Shown: in pieces, positions 16,464-23,925 of the stretch
Numbering within the stretch: the first letter of the stretch is position 1
Layout: every line of letters begins with the position of its first letter
DNA from: JAAYGD01 sp964609995
GTDB lineage: Bacteria > Bacillota_I > Bacilli_A > RF39 > UBA660
NCBI GenBank assembly: GCA_964609995.1
Contig: CAZSTI010000011.1
Span: 1-27,200 of the forward strand
Direction: 5' to 3'
Length of the DNA: 27,200 nucleotides
The notes under the pieces: generated by a model
The model's database searches: none
What the model was told of the DNA's origin: nothing
The model's input: the letters and a program-made list of their open reading frames with translations, nothing else
Made by a program: the position numbers and the translations under genes

Positions 16464-16898
16464 TTAATCTTCATCTACAAGTTTCCAACCATCACCTTTA
16501 ATATTATTTCTAACTAAGTTAGGGCTCAAAACTTTAAGTGGAATCTCTAATACAATATTTTGCCATATTAGTGGAAGAATATCAACAGAATTCTTATCTA
16601 TTTTTAAATATTCTTCGTTTTCTTTTGATTCCAAGTCAATTACCTCATATATTTTAATATTTAATGGATAATTTACATCAACCAAAGATACCGAACATGG
16701 TAATATCATATAACCAACAATGGACATTTCTAATATAATCAAATTATCTTGTTCTCTTTTAAAACTACCTTTAACATTTAATTCACTTAATTCTCTAATG
16801 TCAGTTTTTTTTATAAACTTCTCATCAATAATAACGTTATCCTCAAAAGATATTTCATCTAAAGAATAATTAAGTAGTTTGATAATATTAATAATCAT
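16464..16898 (-). CDS. YceD/DUF177 family protein
   Basis: DUF177 protein of 144 residues upstream of rpmF. In plants and bacteria the family is tied to 23S rRNA accumulation, but the bacterial role is not fixed. The central VKGSFKREQDNLIILEMSI and YMILPCSV segments correspond to the family's conserved core, in which a Cys-containing CxR/CxxC area is often present; here only one Cys remains. The acidic tail (GDGWKLVDED) follows an NPRW-like region reading SPNLV. ATG 16896-16898 has GGTGGGA upstream; a GTG three codons earlier is part of that ribosome site. Confidence 0.82.
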   Translation of the reverse strand: MIINIIKLLNYSLDEISFEDNVIIDEKFIKKTDIRELSELNVKGSFKREQDNLIILEMSIVGYMILPCSVSLVDVNYPLNIKIYEVIDLESKENEEYLKIDKNSVDILPLIWQNIVLEIPLKVLSPNLVRNNIKGDGWKLVDED

Positions 16899-16916
16899 AA
16901 TTCCCACCGCTATTAC

Positions 16917-16945
16917 ATTATACTAGCATATTTACAATTTTGCAA
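16917..16945 (-). promoter_or_regulatory. Promoter of the DUF177 gene and rpmF
   Basis: TTGCAA (16940-16945, 4 of 6), 17-base spacer, perfect TATAAT (16917-16922) on the minus strand, 18 bases before the start codon. It is divergent from the ABC transporter promoter, about 20 bases away. Confidence 0.75.
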
Positions 16946-16965
16946 CAGAAAAATTATAGTTTAAA

Positions 16966-16974
16966 TGATATAAT
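16966..16974 (+). promoter_or_regulatory. Extended -10 promoter of the ABC transporter operon
   Basis: TGATATAAT on the plus strand (TATAAT at 16969-16974). There is no good -35 box. The start would fall close to the GGAGG ribosome site at 16981-16985, giving a very short leader. Confidence 0.6.
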
Positions 16975-16990
16975 CATTATGGAGGTTAAT

Positions 16991-17893
16991 ATGAAGTTAG
17001 AACTAATAAATATAAATAAAAGTTTTAGTAATAAAAAAATATTAAATGATATCTCTTTTACAATAAAAAGCGGTAAAGCAATGGGTTTTTTAGGAAGAAA
17101 TGGTGCCGGGAAAACTACTACGATTAGAATATTAATGGATGTATTTAAAGCAGATAGTGGTTCATTACTAATAGATGGAAAACCTTTTTATAAAAAAGAT
17201 TATAAAATTGGTTATCTTCCCGAAGAAAAAGGAATGTATCAAAAGCTTCCATTATTAAAACAAATGGTGTATCTTGGTGAATTAAAAGGATTATCTAAGA
17301 AGGACGCTATTGAAAAAAGTATAGAAATAATTAATAAAATGGGCTTATCAGAATATATTAATAAACCTTTATCTACTTTAAGTAAAGGTAATCAACAAAA
17401 ATTTTTTATAGCGCAATCGATAGTAGATGATCCAGATATTTTAATATTAGACGAACCTTTTGGAGGATTAGATCCTGTTAATGCACAAAGTTTAAAAGAT
17501 ATTATTAAAGAATTTATTAAAAAAAATAAAATAGTTATATTTTCCAGTCATCAAATGTCACATGTTGAAGAATTTTGTGATGATGTTACCTTTATCAAAG
17601 ATGGAAAAATAATTTTATCTGATAATTTAAATAAACTAAAAAAAGAAATGGGTAAAAACAAAATTAAAATTAAATTATTAGATACAAATTCATTAGAAAA
17701 ATTAAATAAAATTAAAGATATATCAATTGAAAAAGAAGGCAATTACTTAATAATAGAATGTTTAAATAATAAAAAAACTAATGATTTATTATTAGAAATT
17801 ATAAATTTAAAATTGATTGTTGAAGAATTTGGTTACTATGAACCAAACCTTGAAACTATATTTATAAAATTAGAAGGAGATAAAAATGAATAA
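16991..17893 (+). CDS. ABC-2 type exporter ATPase (NatA/YhaQ-like)
   Basis: ATP-binding subunit of an exporter that works with the permease encoded next. In this 300-residue protein Walker A is GRNGAGKT (35-42), the ABC signature is LSKGNQQK (130-137), Walker B ILILDE (150-155) and the switch His is H187 in SSHQMS. A C-terminal extension of about 80 residues follows the ATPase core, as in YhaQ and NatA. ATG 16991 has GGAGG 5 bases upstream; an in-frame ATG at 16940 is upstream of the promoter and is rejected. Substrate cannot be told: relatives move Na+ or toxic compounds and peptides. Confidence 0.93.
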   Translation: MKLELININKSFSNKKILNDISFTIKSGKAMGFLGRNGAGKTTTIRILMDVFKADSGSLLIDGKPFYKKDYKIGYLPEEKGMYQKLPLLKQMVYLGELKGLSKKDAIEKSIEIINKMGLSEYINKPLSTLSKGNQQKFFIAQSIVDDPDILILDEPFGGLDPVNAQSLKDIIKEFIKKNKIVIFSSHQMSHVEEFCDDVTFIKDGKIILSDNLNKLKKEMGKNKIKIKLLDTNSLEKLNKIKDISIEKEGNYLIIECLNNKKTNDLLLEIINLKLIVEEFGYYEPNLETIFIKLEGDKNE

Positions 17894-19118
17894 TATAAAA
17901 AAAGTATTCTTATTTGAATTTAAAAACAAATTTAAAGAAAAATCCATTATGATATCATCAACAATTATTATATTATTAATATTTGTTGCAACTTTTATTC
18001 CAAGTATAATTAATAATAATAAAAAAACAGAAGAAGAAATAATTAAAGAACAAAAAGAAGAAATGACAAATGTGGGTTATATAATAAATGATAAAGAAAT
18101 CGAATCTTTTATTATTAGTAACGAATCGGAACTAAAACTCGCAAAAAAATATATAAAAGAAACCGAATTAATTAAGGACTTAGAAGAAAAAAAGATTAAA
18201 ATAGGTTTTATTATTATAGATTCAAATAATTATAAAATAATACGATTTGGATCGGAATTTGCTTTTTCAGAAGTATATGATTACGGAATAAAAGAAAAAT
18301 TAACTATTTATGCAAAAAATATATTTTATAGAGATAACAATATTGATTCAAAATTAGTTGAAGAAGCAGAAAAAATAGAAGTAAATAGGACAATTCAAGA
18401 TATAGGAAAAAGTGCAGAAAACAATTATTTCATAGCATATATTGGAACATTTGTAATATATTTTATTATACTTTTGTTTGGAACATCAGTATCAACAGCA
18501 ATAGCTAGAGAAAAAAATGATAGAACTATGGAATTATTAATTACTAACACTTCATCAACTAGTTTAATTGTTGGAAAAGTATTAGCATCTTTAATTTTTA
18601 GTATAGGACAAATTACAGCAATGTTACTAGTCGGTTATATAGGAATTGTATTAAATAAAGCAAGTTATCCCCCTAATTTTTTAAATTTATTAGTCCAAAA
18701 TATATCCCCTACTTTAATTATAGTATTTTTGTTATTCTTATTCTTTGGTTGTTTAATGTACTTCTTTGTTTATGCTTCGTTAGGTTCATTAGTATCAAGA
18801 GTTGAAGATGTTAATAATGCAATAGGACCAATTCAATTTATTTTTATAGCAGCATTTATGATATCTACGATAGGAATGAATTCACCAAATTCTTCTTTAT
18901 TAACTATCGCATCATTTATACCCTTCACGTCTCCAATGGCAATGTTTGTAAGATATTCTATGACCCTAGTACCATTTATAGAAGTAATAATTTCTCTCAT
19001 ATTACTAATAATAACATCAATTCTTCTTGCTTTATTAAGTATTAAAATATATAGACAAGCTACTTTAAATTATGGAAACAAATTATCTTTAATTAAAGTA
19101 TTAAGAAATATAAAGTGA
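17886..19118 (+). CDS. ABC-2 type exporter permease (NatB/YhaP-like)
   Basis: Membrane partner of the preceding ATPase, 410 residues. One N-terminal transmembrane segment (about 22-40) is followed by an external domain of about 140 residues, then five or six C-terminal segments, the ABC-2 layout of NatB/YhaP. The AREKNDRTMELLITNTSS stretch after the second segment is the conserved coupling region of this family. It overlaps the ATPase gene by 8 bases and has AAGGAG upstream. The gene stops at TGA, which helps show standard code usage. Confidence 0.9.
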   Translation: MNNIKKVFLFEFKNKFKEKSIMISSTIIILLIFVATFIPSIINNNKKTEEEIIKEQKEEMTNVGYIINDKEIESFIISNESELKLAKKYIKETELIKDLEEKKIKIGFIIIDSNNYKIIRFGSEFAFSEVYDYGIKEKLTIYAKNIFYRDNNIDSKLVEEAEKIEVNRTIQDIGKSAENNYFIAYIGTFVIYFIILLFGTSVSTAIAREKNDRTMELLITNTSSTSLIVGKVLASLIFSIGQITAMLLVGYIGIVLNKASYPPNFLNLLVQNISPTLIIVFLLFLFFGCLMYFFVYASLGSLVSRVEDVNNAIGPIQFIFIAAFMISTIGMNSPNSSLLTIASFIPFTSPMAMFVRYSMTLVPFIEVIISLILLIITSILLALLSIKIYRQATLNYGNKLSLIKVLRNIK

Positions 19119-19122
19119 ACCC

Positions 19123-20199
19123 ATGAAAAGTGTTGGAATAATAGTAGAATATAATCCCCTTCATAATGGTCATCTTCATCACTTAAATGAGGTCAAAAAA
19201 ATGTTCAAAGATGATATTATTATTGCTGTAATGAGTGGCAATTTTACTCAAAGAGGTGACGCTAGTATAATTAACAAATGGGAAAAAACTAAACTTGCGC
19301 TTAATTTTGGAGTTGATATTGTTGTAGAACTTCCTTTTCAATACTCAACTCAATCAGCAGATCTTTTTTCTAAGGGTGCACTTGAAATACTTAATGATTT
19401 AAAAGTAGAAAACATTGTTTTTGGTTCAGAATCCGGAGATATTAATTCATTATATAACAATGCTTTAGAACTTATTAATAATAAACCTATACTTAAAAGT
19501 AATGAATCATATCCATCAAATTTATTAAAATCAATTAGCATTAATAAGCCAAATGATATTTTAGGTATTACTTATATTAAAGATATTATTAAAAACAACT
19601 ATGATATCAAAGCTCACACTATTAAAAGAAATACCGACTATCATAGTAAGGACCTTTTTGAATGCAGCGCAACCAGTATAAGAGAAGCACTTAAAACAAA
19701 CAATAATATAAATAAGTACATACCATATAAATTTGATTACAAAAACATAAAATTTATTGAAGATTATTATGATTTATTAAAATATAAAATACTTTGTACT
19801 GAGGATTTATCAATATTTAACGGAGTTGATGAAGGACTAGAAAATAGAATAAAAAAAGTAATTAATAATTCTAATTCATTAGAAGAATTAATAAATAATA
19901 TTAAAAGTAAAAGATATACATATAGTAGAATAAAAAGAATGTTACTTCACATATTAGTAGGTTACACTAAAATTGATAATGAAAAATATATAAATATAAA
20001 TTATATTAGAATATTAGGATATTCTAATAAAGGAATTAAATATTTGAATAAAATAAAAAAAGAAATAAAATTACCTTTAATTACAAATTTTAATAAATAT
20101 AAGGAAATACTTAAATTAGAATACAAAATTTGTTCTATATATGACACAAATAATATTAATAATGAATTTAACATACCATTAAAAAAGACTAATAAATAG
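19123..20199 (+). CDS. tmcAL: tRNA(Met) cytidine acetate ligase TmcAL
   Basis: TmcAL (formerly YlbM) makes N4-acetylcytidine at the wobble base of elongator tRNA-Met, using acetate and ATP. The 358-residue protein begins with the nucleotidyltransferase fold: VEYNPLHNGHLHH (8-20, HIGH-like), VMSGNFTQRGDASI (36-49), NKWEKTKLAL, and FGSESGD (100-106). It lies 4 bases after the permease gene without a clear ribosome site, so it may depend on translational coupling. Its stop lies inside the terminator shared with the convergent pilin gene. It is a little shorter than the B. subtilis protein at the C-terminus. Confidence 0.93.
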   Translation: MKSVGIIVEYNPLHNGHLHHLNEVKKMFKDDIIIAVMSGNFTQRGDASIINKWEKTKLALNFGVDIVVELPFQYSTQSADLFSKGALEILNDLKVENIVFGSESGDINSLYNNALELINNKPILKSNESYPSNLLKSISINKPNDILGITYIKDIIKNNYDIKAHTIKRNTDYHSKDLFECSATSIREALKTNNNINKYIPYKFDYKNIKFIEDYYDLLKYKILCTEDLSIFNGVDEGLENRIKKVINNSNSLEELINNIKSKRYTYSRIKRMLLHILVGYTKIDNEKYININYIRILGYSNKGIKYLNKIKKEIKLPLITNFNKYKEILKLEYKICSIYDTNNINNEFNIPLKKTNK

Positions 20200-20206
20200 T
20201 CTTTTT
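20182..20206. terminator. Bidirectional terminator between convergent genes
   Basis: Perfect 10-bp stem (20182-20191 with 20197-20206), 5-base loop, A run on one side and T run on the other, so it can end transcription from tmcAL (plus) and from the LRR pilin gene (minus). Both stop codons lie in or at the edge of the hairpin. Confidence 0.85.
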
Positions 20207-21242
20207 ATAATTTTGTCCATAGACATGTTTGACAGGTTGAAGTATATATGCCAGAAGCTCTAGAATGTGTTGTTACATATGTATTATAAAAATTGTTTGA
20301 AATAGAAGTGGTCGTAACAACTACTAATGGAGGCATATTAATATTTATTATAAAATTATTAACAAACGTATTTAATCCAATTGTATTTACGCTTGATGGA
20401 ATAATCAAACTATTTAATTGATTACCATAAAAAGCCCTATCTCCAATAGATTGAACACCATTAGAAATATTTAAGTTTGTTAACTGATTATTTTCAAAAG
20501 CAGAAAGTCCTATTGTTTTTACACTTGTAGGTATAGTAATATTATTAATAATATTTCCACTAAAAGCATATGAAGAAATTGTAGTAACACTATTTGGTAT
20601 TATTATACTTTTTAGTTGATTATTTTGAAAAGAGTTTGATCCAATAGTATTAACAGTATTTGGTATTATTACACTAGTTAATCCAATATTATCGAATGCA
20701 GAGGCACCAATCATAGTTACTGTTTTCCCTCCTAAAGTACTCGGAATAATTACATTTTTTGAACAACTTAAATCATAACCAGTAATAGTTGCTTCAGTAA
20801 CAGAACTAGAAAAATAAAAACAACCTGTATCAACACTTTCTGGAATATTTAAAATACATACTGTATCTTTTGTAACCGTAACTCTCTTTTCATTAAATTC
20901 TTTTTTAGCACACAAGTTATCATTAAATAACATAATTGCTACATAACCATTATATGTAACATAAATAACTCCTTGATCAGGTAAAGTCCCATTATAAGGT
21001 ATAGAATCTGCAACAAATTCTCCATCAACAATATCATATTTTTTATCTACTGGAACACTAAAAGATAAATCTAACAATCTATCACTAGCGGCTTTTACTA
21101 AATTTTCAGCTCCAATTCTTATAGACTCAATTTGAGAATTTTCAACAACTTTTAATATTCTAGGAATAGAAATAACTAAAATTATAGCTAGTACAACTAT
21201 AACTGCTAATAATTCTACTAATGTAAAAGCTTTTCTATTCAT
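20205..21242 (-). CDS. Prepilin-type protein with BspA-like leucine-rich repeats
   Basis: Predicted type IV pilin or pseudopilin with an adhesive-looking head. Residues 1-28 are a class III (prepilin) signal: NRKA then FTLVELLAVIVVLAIIL, with Glu at +5 of the mature protein and Ala, not Gly, at -1 (also known in ComGC of pneumococcus). Residues about 30-160 resemble a pilin body with strands such as GVIYVTYNGYVAIM. Residues about 170-300 hold five repeats of 22-23 residues of the LRR_5/BspA type (pattern LxxIxIPxSVxxIGxxAFxxN). The tail has a CQTC pair. It starts 9 bases after the upstream membrane-protein gene. The natural processing enzyme would be the peptidase at 23926-24690. The role as pilus adhesin is inference. 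Confidence 0.88.
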   Translation of the reverse strand: MNRKAFTLVELLAVIVVLAIILVISIPRILKVVENSQIESIRIGAENLVKAASDRLLDLSFSVPVDKKYDIVDGEFVADSIPYNGTLPDQGVIYVTYNGYVAIMLFNDNLCAKKEFNEKRVTVTKDTVCILNIPESVDTGCFYFSSSVTEATITGYDLSCSKNVIIPSTLGGKTVTMIGASAFDNIGLTSVIIPNTVNTIGSNSFQNNQLKSIIIPNSVTTISSYAFSGNIINNITIPTSVKTIGLSAFENNQLTNLNISNGVQSIGDRAFYGNQLNSLIIPSSVNTIGLNTFVNNFIININMPPLVVVTTTSISNNFYNTYVTTHSRASGIYTSTCQTCLWTKL

Positions 21243-21251
21243 TATTAACTC

Positions 21252-21911
21252 CTAATAAAGTTCTTTTTTCTTTTTAGCTACTAACAAAATAATTCCAATT
21301 GTTCCAATAATAATTATTGAAAAAGAGACATAAACATAATACTTTAAAAACCAATCTAACAAAATATTTGATAATTTTTCTTCTTTAATAACTGTTATTT
21401 CTTCTTCAATTTCTTTTTGATTCTTTTTTTCTTCAATATAAGATTTTATTTTTATTAAAAATTCTTCTTCGGAAATTTTTGCGTTCACATTTTCTTTACA
21501 CAGAAAATATTCTTCGTTTCCATTACACAATTCATTATCTTTATAAACATTATAATAAGGAATGTTTATAATCTTTGATGATATATTAAAACCATCACAA
21601 ATACTATTTGGAGTTGAATATATTTTTAATGACATTACTGTTCCTGGTAATACACCTTCAATAATATTATTTGTTATAGAATATGAAACACTATTATAAT
21701 CAATTACTATATCTTCTATCATATTTAAAATAGTAACTTTATATAAAATTTCATCTTCTTTTTTATATTTTTCTAGAACATAATCAAAATTCAAAGAAGT
21801 ATTTCTCAATTTTGTTTTCTCACTCAAAGTACACATTGGATTCAATGTATCATTATAACCCAATACAACAATAGGAAAAATTAATATAAATAAAAATAAT
21901 ATTTTTTTCAT
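21252..21911 (-). CDS. Unknown secreted, membrane-anchored protein
   Basis: No family recognised. The 219-residue protein has a signal peptide (1-18, KK then hydrophobic core, likely cut after VLG) and an external domain with four Cys (27, 105, 129, 138). A Lys/Glu-rich helical stretch follows at about 147-180. One transmembrane segment (about 191-212) then leads to the basic tail KKKKELY, making a type I single-pass topology. ATG 21909-21911 has AAGGGG upstream and a good promoter. It is the first of two genes with the LRR prepilin, so it may assist pilin export, folding or anchoring (inference from position only). Confidence 0.75.
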   Translation of the reverse strand: MKKILFLFILIFPIVVLGYNDTLNPMCTLSEKTKLRNTSLNFDYVLEKYKKEDEILYKVTILNMIEDIVIDYNSVSYSITNNIIEGVLPGTVMSLKIYSTPNSICDGFNISSKIINIPYYNVYKDNELCNGNEEYFLCKENVNAKISEEEFLIKIKSYIEEKKNQKEIEEEITVIKEEKLSNILLDWFLKYYVYVSFSIIIIGTIGIILLVAKKKKELY

Positions 21912-21935
21912 AATTCCCCTTATTTTATATATGAA

Positions 21936-21964
21936 ATTATATCATAAATATATAATTTTGTTAA
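21936..21964 (-). promoter_or_regulatory. Promoter of the membrane protein / LRR pilin operon
   Basis: TTAACA (21959-21964, 5 of 6), 17-base spacer, perfect TATAAT (21936-21941) with extended TG, on the minus strand directly after the serS terminator. Start near 21929, about 18 bases before the ATG. Confidence 0.82.
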
Positions 21965-21965
21965 T

Positions 21966-21996
21966 AAAAGAGAAACTTTTAATTAGTTTCTCTTTT
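21966..21996 (-). terminator. Rho-independent terminator overlapping the end of serS
   Basis: A 12-bp stem (21966-21977 with 21985-21996) with a 7-base loop, ending in a short U run on the minus strand. The serS stop lies in the loop and the last codons form one arm. Confidence 0.78.
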
Positions 21997-23265
21997 AATA
22001 AACTCTTTTCCCCCCATATATGGCTGTAAAGCCTTTGGTATTCTAATATTACCATCCTCCAAATAATTATTCTCTATGAACGCTATTAAAGCTCTAGGAG
22101 TAGCTAAAACAGTGTTATTTAAAGTAGATACATATTCATTATTTTCTTTCTTAACTCTTATTCCCAATCTTCTAGCTTGAGCATCCCCTAGCCTTGAACA
22201 ACTTCCAACTTCAAAATATTCTTTTTGTCTTGGACTCCAAGCTTCAATATCACATGACTTAACTTTTAAATTAGCTAAATCACCACTACAACATTCCAAA
22301 GTTCTTACAGGTATATCTAATGTTCTAAAAAAGTCTACAGTATATTTCCACATTTTATCATACCATTCAGCCTCTTCACTTTTATCACATAACACAACCA
22401 TTTCTTGCTTTTCAAATTGATGTACTCTATATATACCTCTTTCTTCTATACCATGAGCTCCAACTTCTTTTCTAAAGCATGGAGAATATGATGTTATTTT
22501 TATTGGTAATTCTTCTTTTTTAATTATTTGATTCTTAAATTTACCAATTACAGAATGTTCCGAAGTTCCAATTAAAAATAAATCTTCACTTTCAATTTTA
22601 TACATCATAGCATTCAATTCTTCAAAACTCATTACACCATTTACAACATCACTTCTAATCATAAAAGGTGGTATACAATAAATAAACCCTCTATCTATCA
22701 TATAATCTCTTGCATAACTTAGCATAGCTGAATGAAGCCTTGCAATATCCCCCATTAAGTAATAAAAACCATTTCCACTCGTTCTACCAGCACTTTCTTT
22801 ATCCAAACCATTCAAATTACTTAAAATATCAGCGTGATAAGGAATTTCATAATTTTTTATTATGGGTTCTCCAAATTTTTCAACTTCAACATTCTCACTA
22901 CTATCTTTTCCTATTGGAACACTTTCATCTATTATTTGAGGAATAGACATCATAAGCTTATCAATTTCATTTTTTCTTTCTAATTCTATTGATTCTAACT
23001 CAGCTAACTTATCATTTAATTTTGAAACCTCTATTTTTATCTCGTTAGCTTCTTCCTTTTTCCCTTCTCTCATCATTAAACCAATTTTATCACTAAATTG
23101 ATTTCTTAGTTTTCTCAAATTATCTGCTTCTACTTTAATATTTCTAAATTTTTCATCTAATTCTTTAATCTGATCAACCAATATTAACTTATCGTTTTGA
23201 AACTTTTTTCTTATATTTTCTTTTACCAATTCACTATTTTCTCTTATTAATTTAATATCTATCAT
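21979..23265 (-). CDS. serS: Serine--tRNA ligase
   Basis: Class II synthetase that charges tRNA-Ser (and tRNA-Sec where present). The 428-residue protein has the N-terminal long antiparallel coiled-coil arm (about 28-105) that grips the long variable arm of tRNA-Ser. Motif 2 is seen in CFRKEVGAHG with RVHQFEKQEM, and motif 3 in NNTVLATPRALIAFIEN. ATG 23263-23265 has AAGGAGAG upstream. Expression is set by the T-box leader that precedes it, so the gene should be induced when uncharged tRNA-Ser builds up. Confidence 0.98.
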   Translation of the reverse strand: MIDIKLIRENSELVKENIRKKFQNDKLILVDQIKELDEKFRNIKVEADNLRKLRNQFSDKIGLMMREGKKEEANEIKIEVSKLNDKLAELESIELERKNEIDKLMMSIPQIIDESVPIGKDSSENVEVEKFGEPIIKNYEIPYHADILSNLNGLDKESAGRTSGNGFYYLMGDIARLHSAMLSYARDYMIDRGFIYCIPPFMIRSDVVNGVMSFEELNAMMYKIESEDLFLIGTSEHSVIGKFKNQIIKKEELPIKITSYSPCFRKEVGAHGIEERGIYRVHQFEKQEMVVLCDKSEEAEWYDKMWKYTVDFFRTLDIPVRTLECCSGDLANLKVKSCDIEAWSPRQKEYFEVGSCSRLGDAQARRLGIRVKKENNEYVSTLNNTVLATPRALIAFIENNYLEDGNIRIPKALQPYMGGKEFIKRETN

Positions 23266-23355
23266 AATACTCTCCTTATATTTATTATATATTTATATTT
23301 ATTAACTTTCAATCCATTACTACCTTAAGTGATATTCTTTGTATCCTTTATTAAT

Positions 23356-23545
23356 AAAAAAACTTCCATTCTCAAGGAACGAAAGTCGTGGTACCATCCT
23401 AATTACTTCTCTTTATATAACGGTATTAACCGGAAATGTTTACATTTCTCTCAAGAGTAGATTCATAAACCATGTATGCTAATTTTCACCAATTATTAAC
23501 TCTCTATAATACATTTGTTTATTACTATTCTCTATCTTTGATTTT
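23356..23545 (-). promoter_or_regulatory. T-box riboswitch of serS, specifier UCU (Ser)
   Basis: Leader RNA on the minus strand. Stem I arms are visible (23517-23522 with 23465-23470; 23509-23514 with 23472-23477), with an AGAGAG bulge and an apical loop containing GGUG. The specifier loop reads GAA-UCU-ACUC, with UCU (Ser) at 23459-23461. Two small hairpins follow (23433-23448 and 23421-23432). The T-box sequence AGGATGGTACCACG is at 23387-23400. A 10-bp terminator stem (23362-23371 with 23377-23386) and six U (23356-23361) close it. The 5' edge slightly overlaps the end of the upstream small gene and is approximate. Confidence 0.95.
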
Positions 23546-23894
23546 CTTTTAATAATTTTAAATTATTTCTGGAGTTTGGAATTATTGATTTAGAACAAGC
23601 CATTTCCAATATACTTCTACCCGATTGTTTTGCTTTTTCCAAAAATAAAATATCCTCTTTAGTTACCGCATAAATACTTTTTTCTAAAATACTTAACTTT
23701 CTCCATCTTCTTATTCCCATATTTTGAATTGAATCAAGAACTTCCGAATAATCCATAGCAGCTTCATATTTTAAACGAGTTTTATCATCCATGTTATTTA
23801 TTATTTGAACTTTTTCTTCATTTGGCAAAGTTCTTTCAGCTAACAATTCTTCATTTATACTTTTATGTCCAATAAGTTTTTCAAATATTCTCAT
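23532..23894 (-). CDS. Small hypothetical protein between pilD and serS
   Basis: No family recognised. The 120-residue protein is predicted largely helical and charged, with no signal peptide or transmembrane segment, so it is probably cytosolic. It contains a Trp/Arg cluster (NMGIRRWRKLS) and a Ser/Gly/Leu helix (SGRSILEMA). ATG 23892-23894 has AGGGGGA upstream and a candidate promoter. It lies 31 bases after the prepilin peptidase gene and its 3' end touches the serS T-box, so it may belong to the pilus operon or be independent. The good ribosome site, standard codon use and absence of a competing frame support that it is real. Confidence 0.72.
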   Translation of the reverse strand: MRIFEKLIGHKSINEELLAERTLPNEEKVQIINNMDDKTRLKYEAAMDYSEVLDSIQNMGIRRWRKLSILEKSIYAVTKEDILFLEKAKQSGRSILEMACSKSIIPNSRNNLKLLKENQR

Positions 23895-23912
23895 AAATCC
23901 CCCTACAAACTG

Positions 23913-23921
23913 ATTATATCA
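23913..23921 (-). promoter_or_regulatory. Candidate extended -10 promoter of the small hypothetical gene
   Basis: TGATATAAT on the minus strand (TATAAT 23913-23918) in the 31-base gap after the prepilin peptidase gene. No convincing -35 box. It could also supply transcripts to the serS T-box downstream. Confidence 0.45.
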
Positions 23922-23925
23922 TTAT

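Noticed and set aside
16940..16990. Upstream ATG for the ABC ATPase gene
   Set aside because: It lies upstream of the extended -10 element, and GGAGG stands just before the ATG at 16991, where the conserved domain begins.
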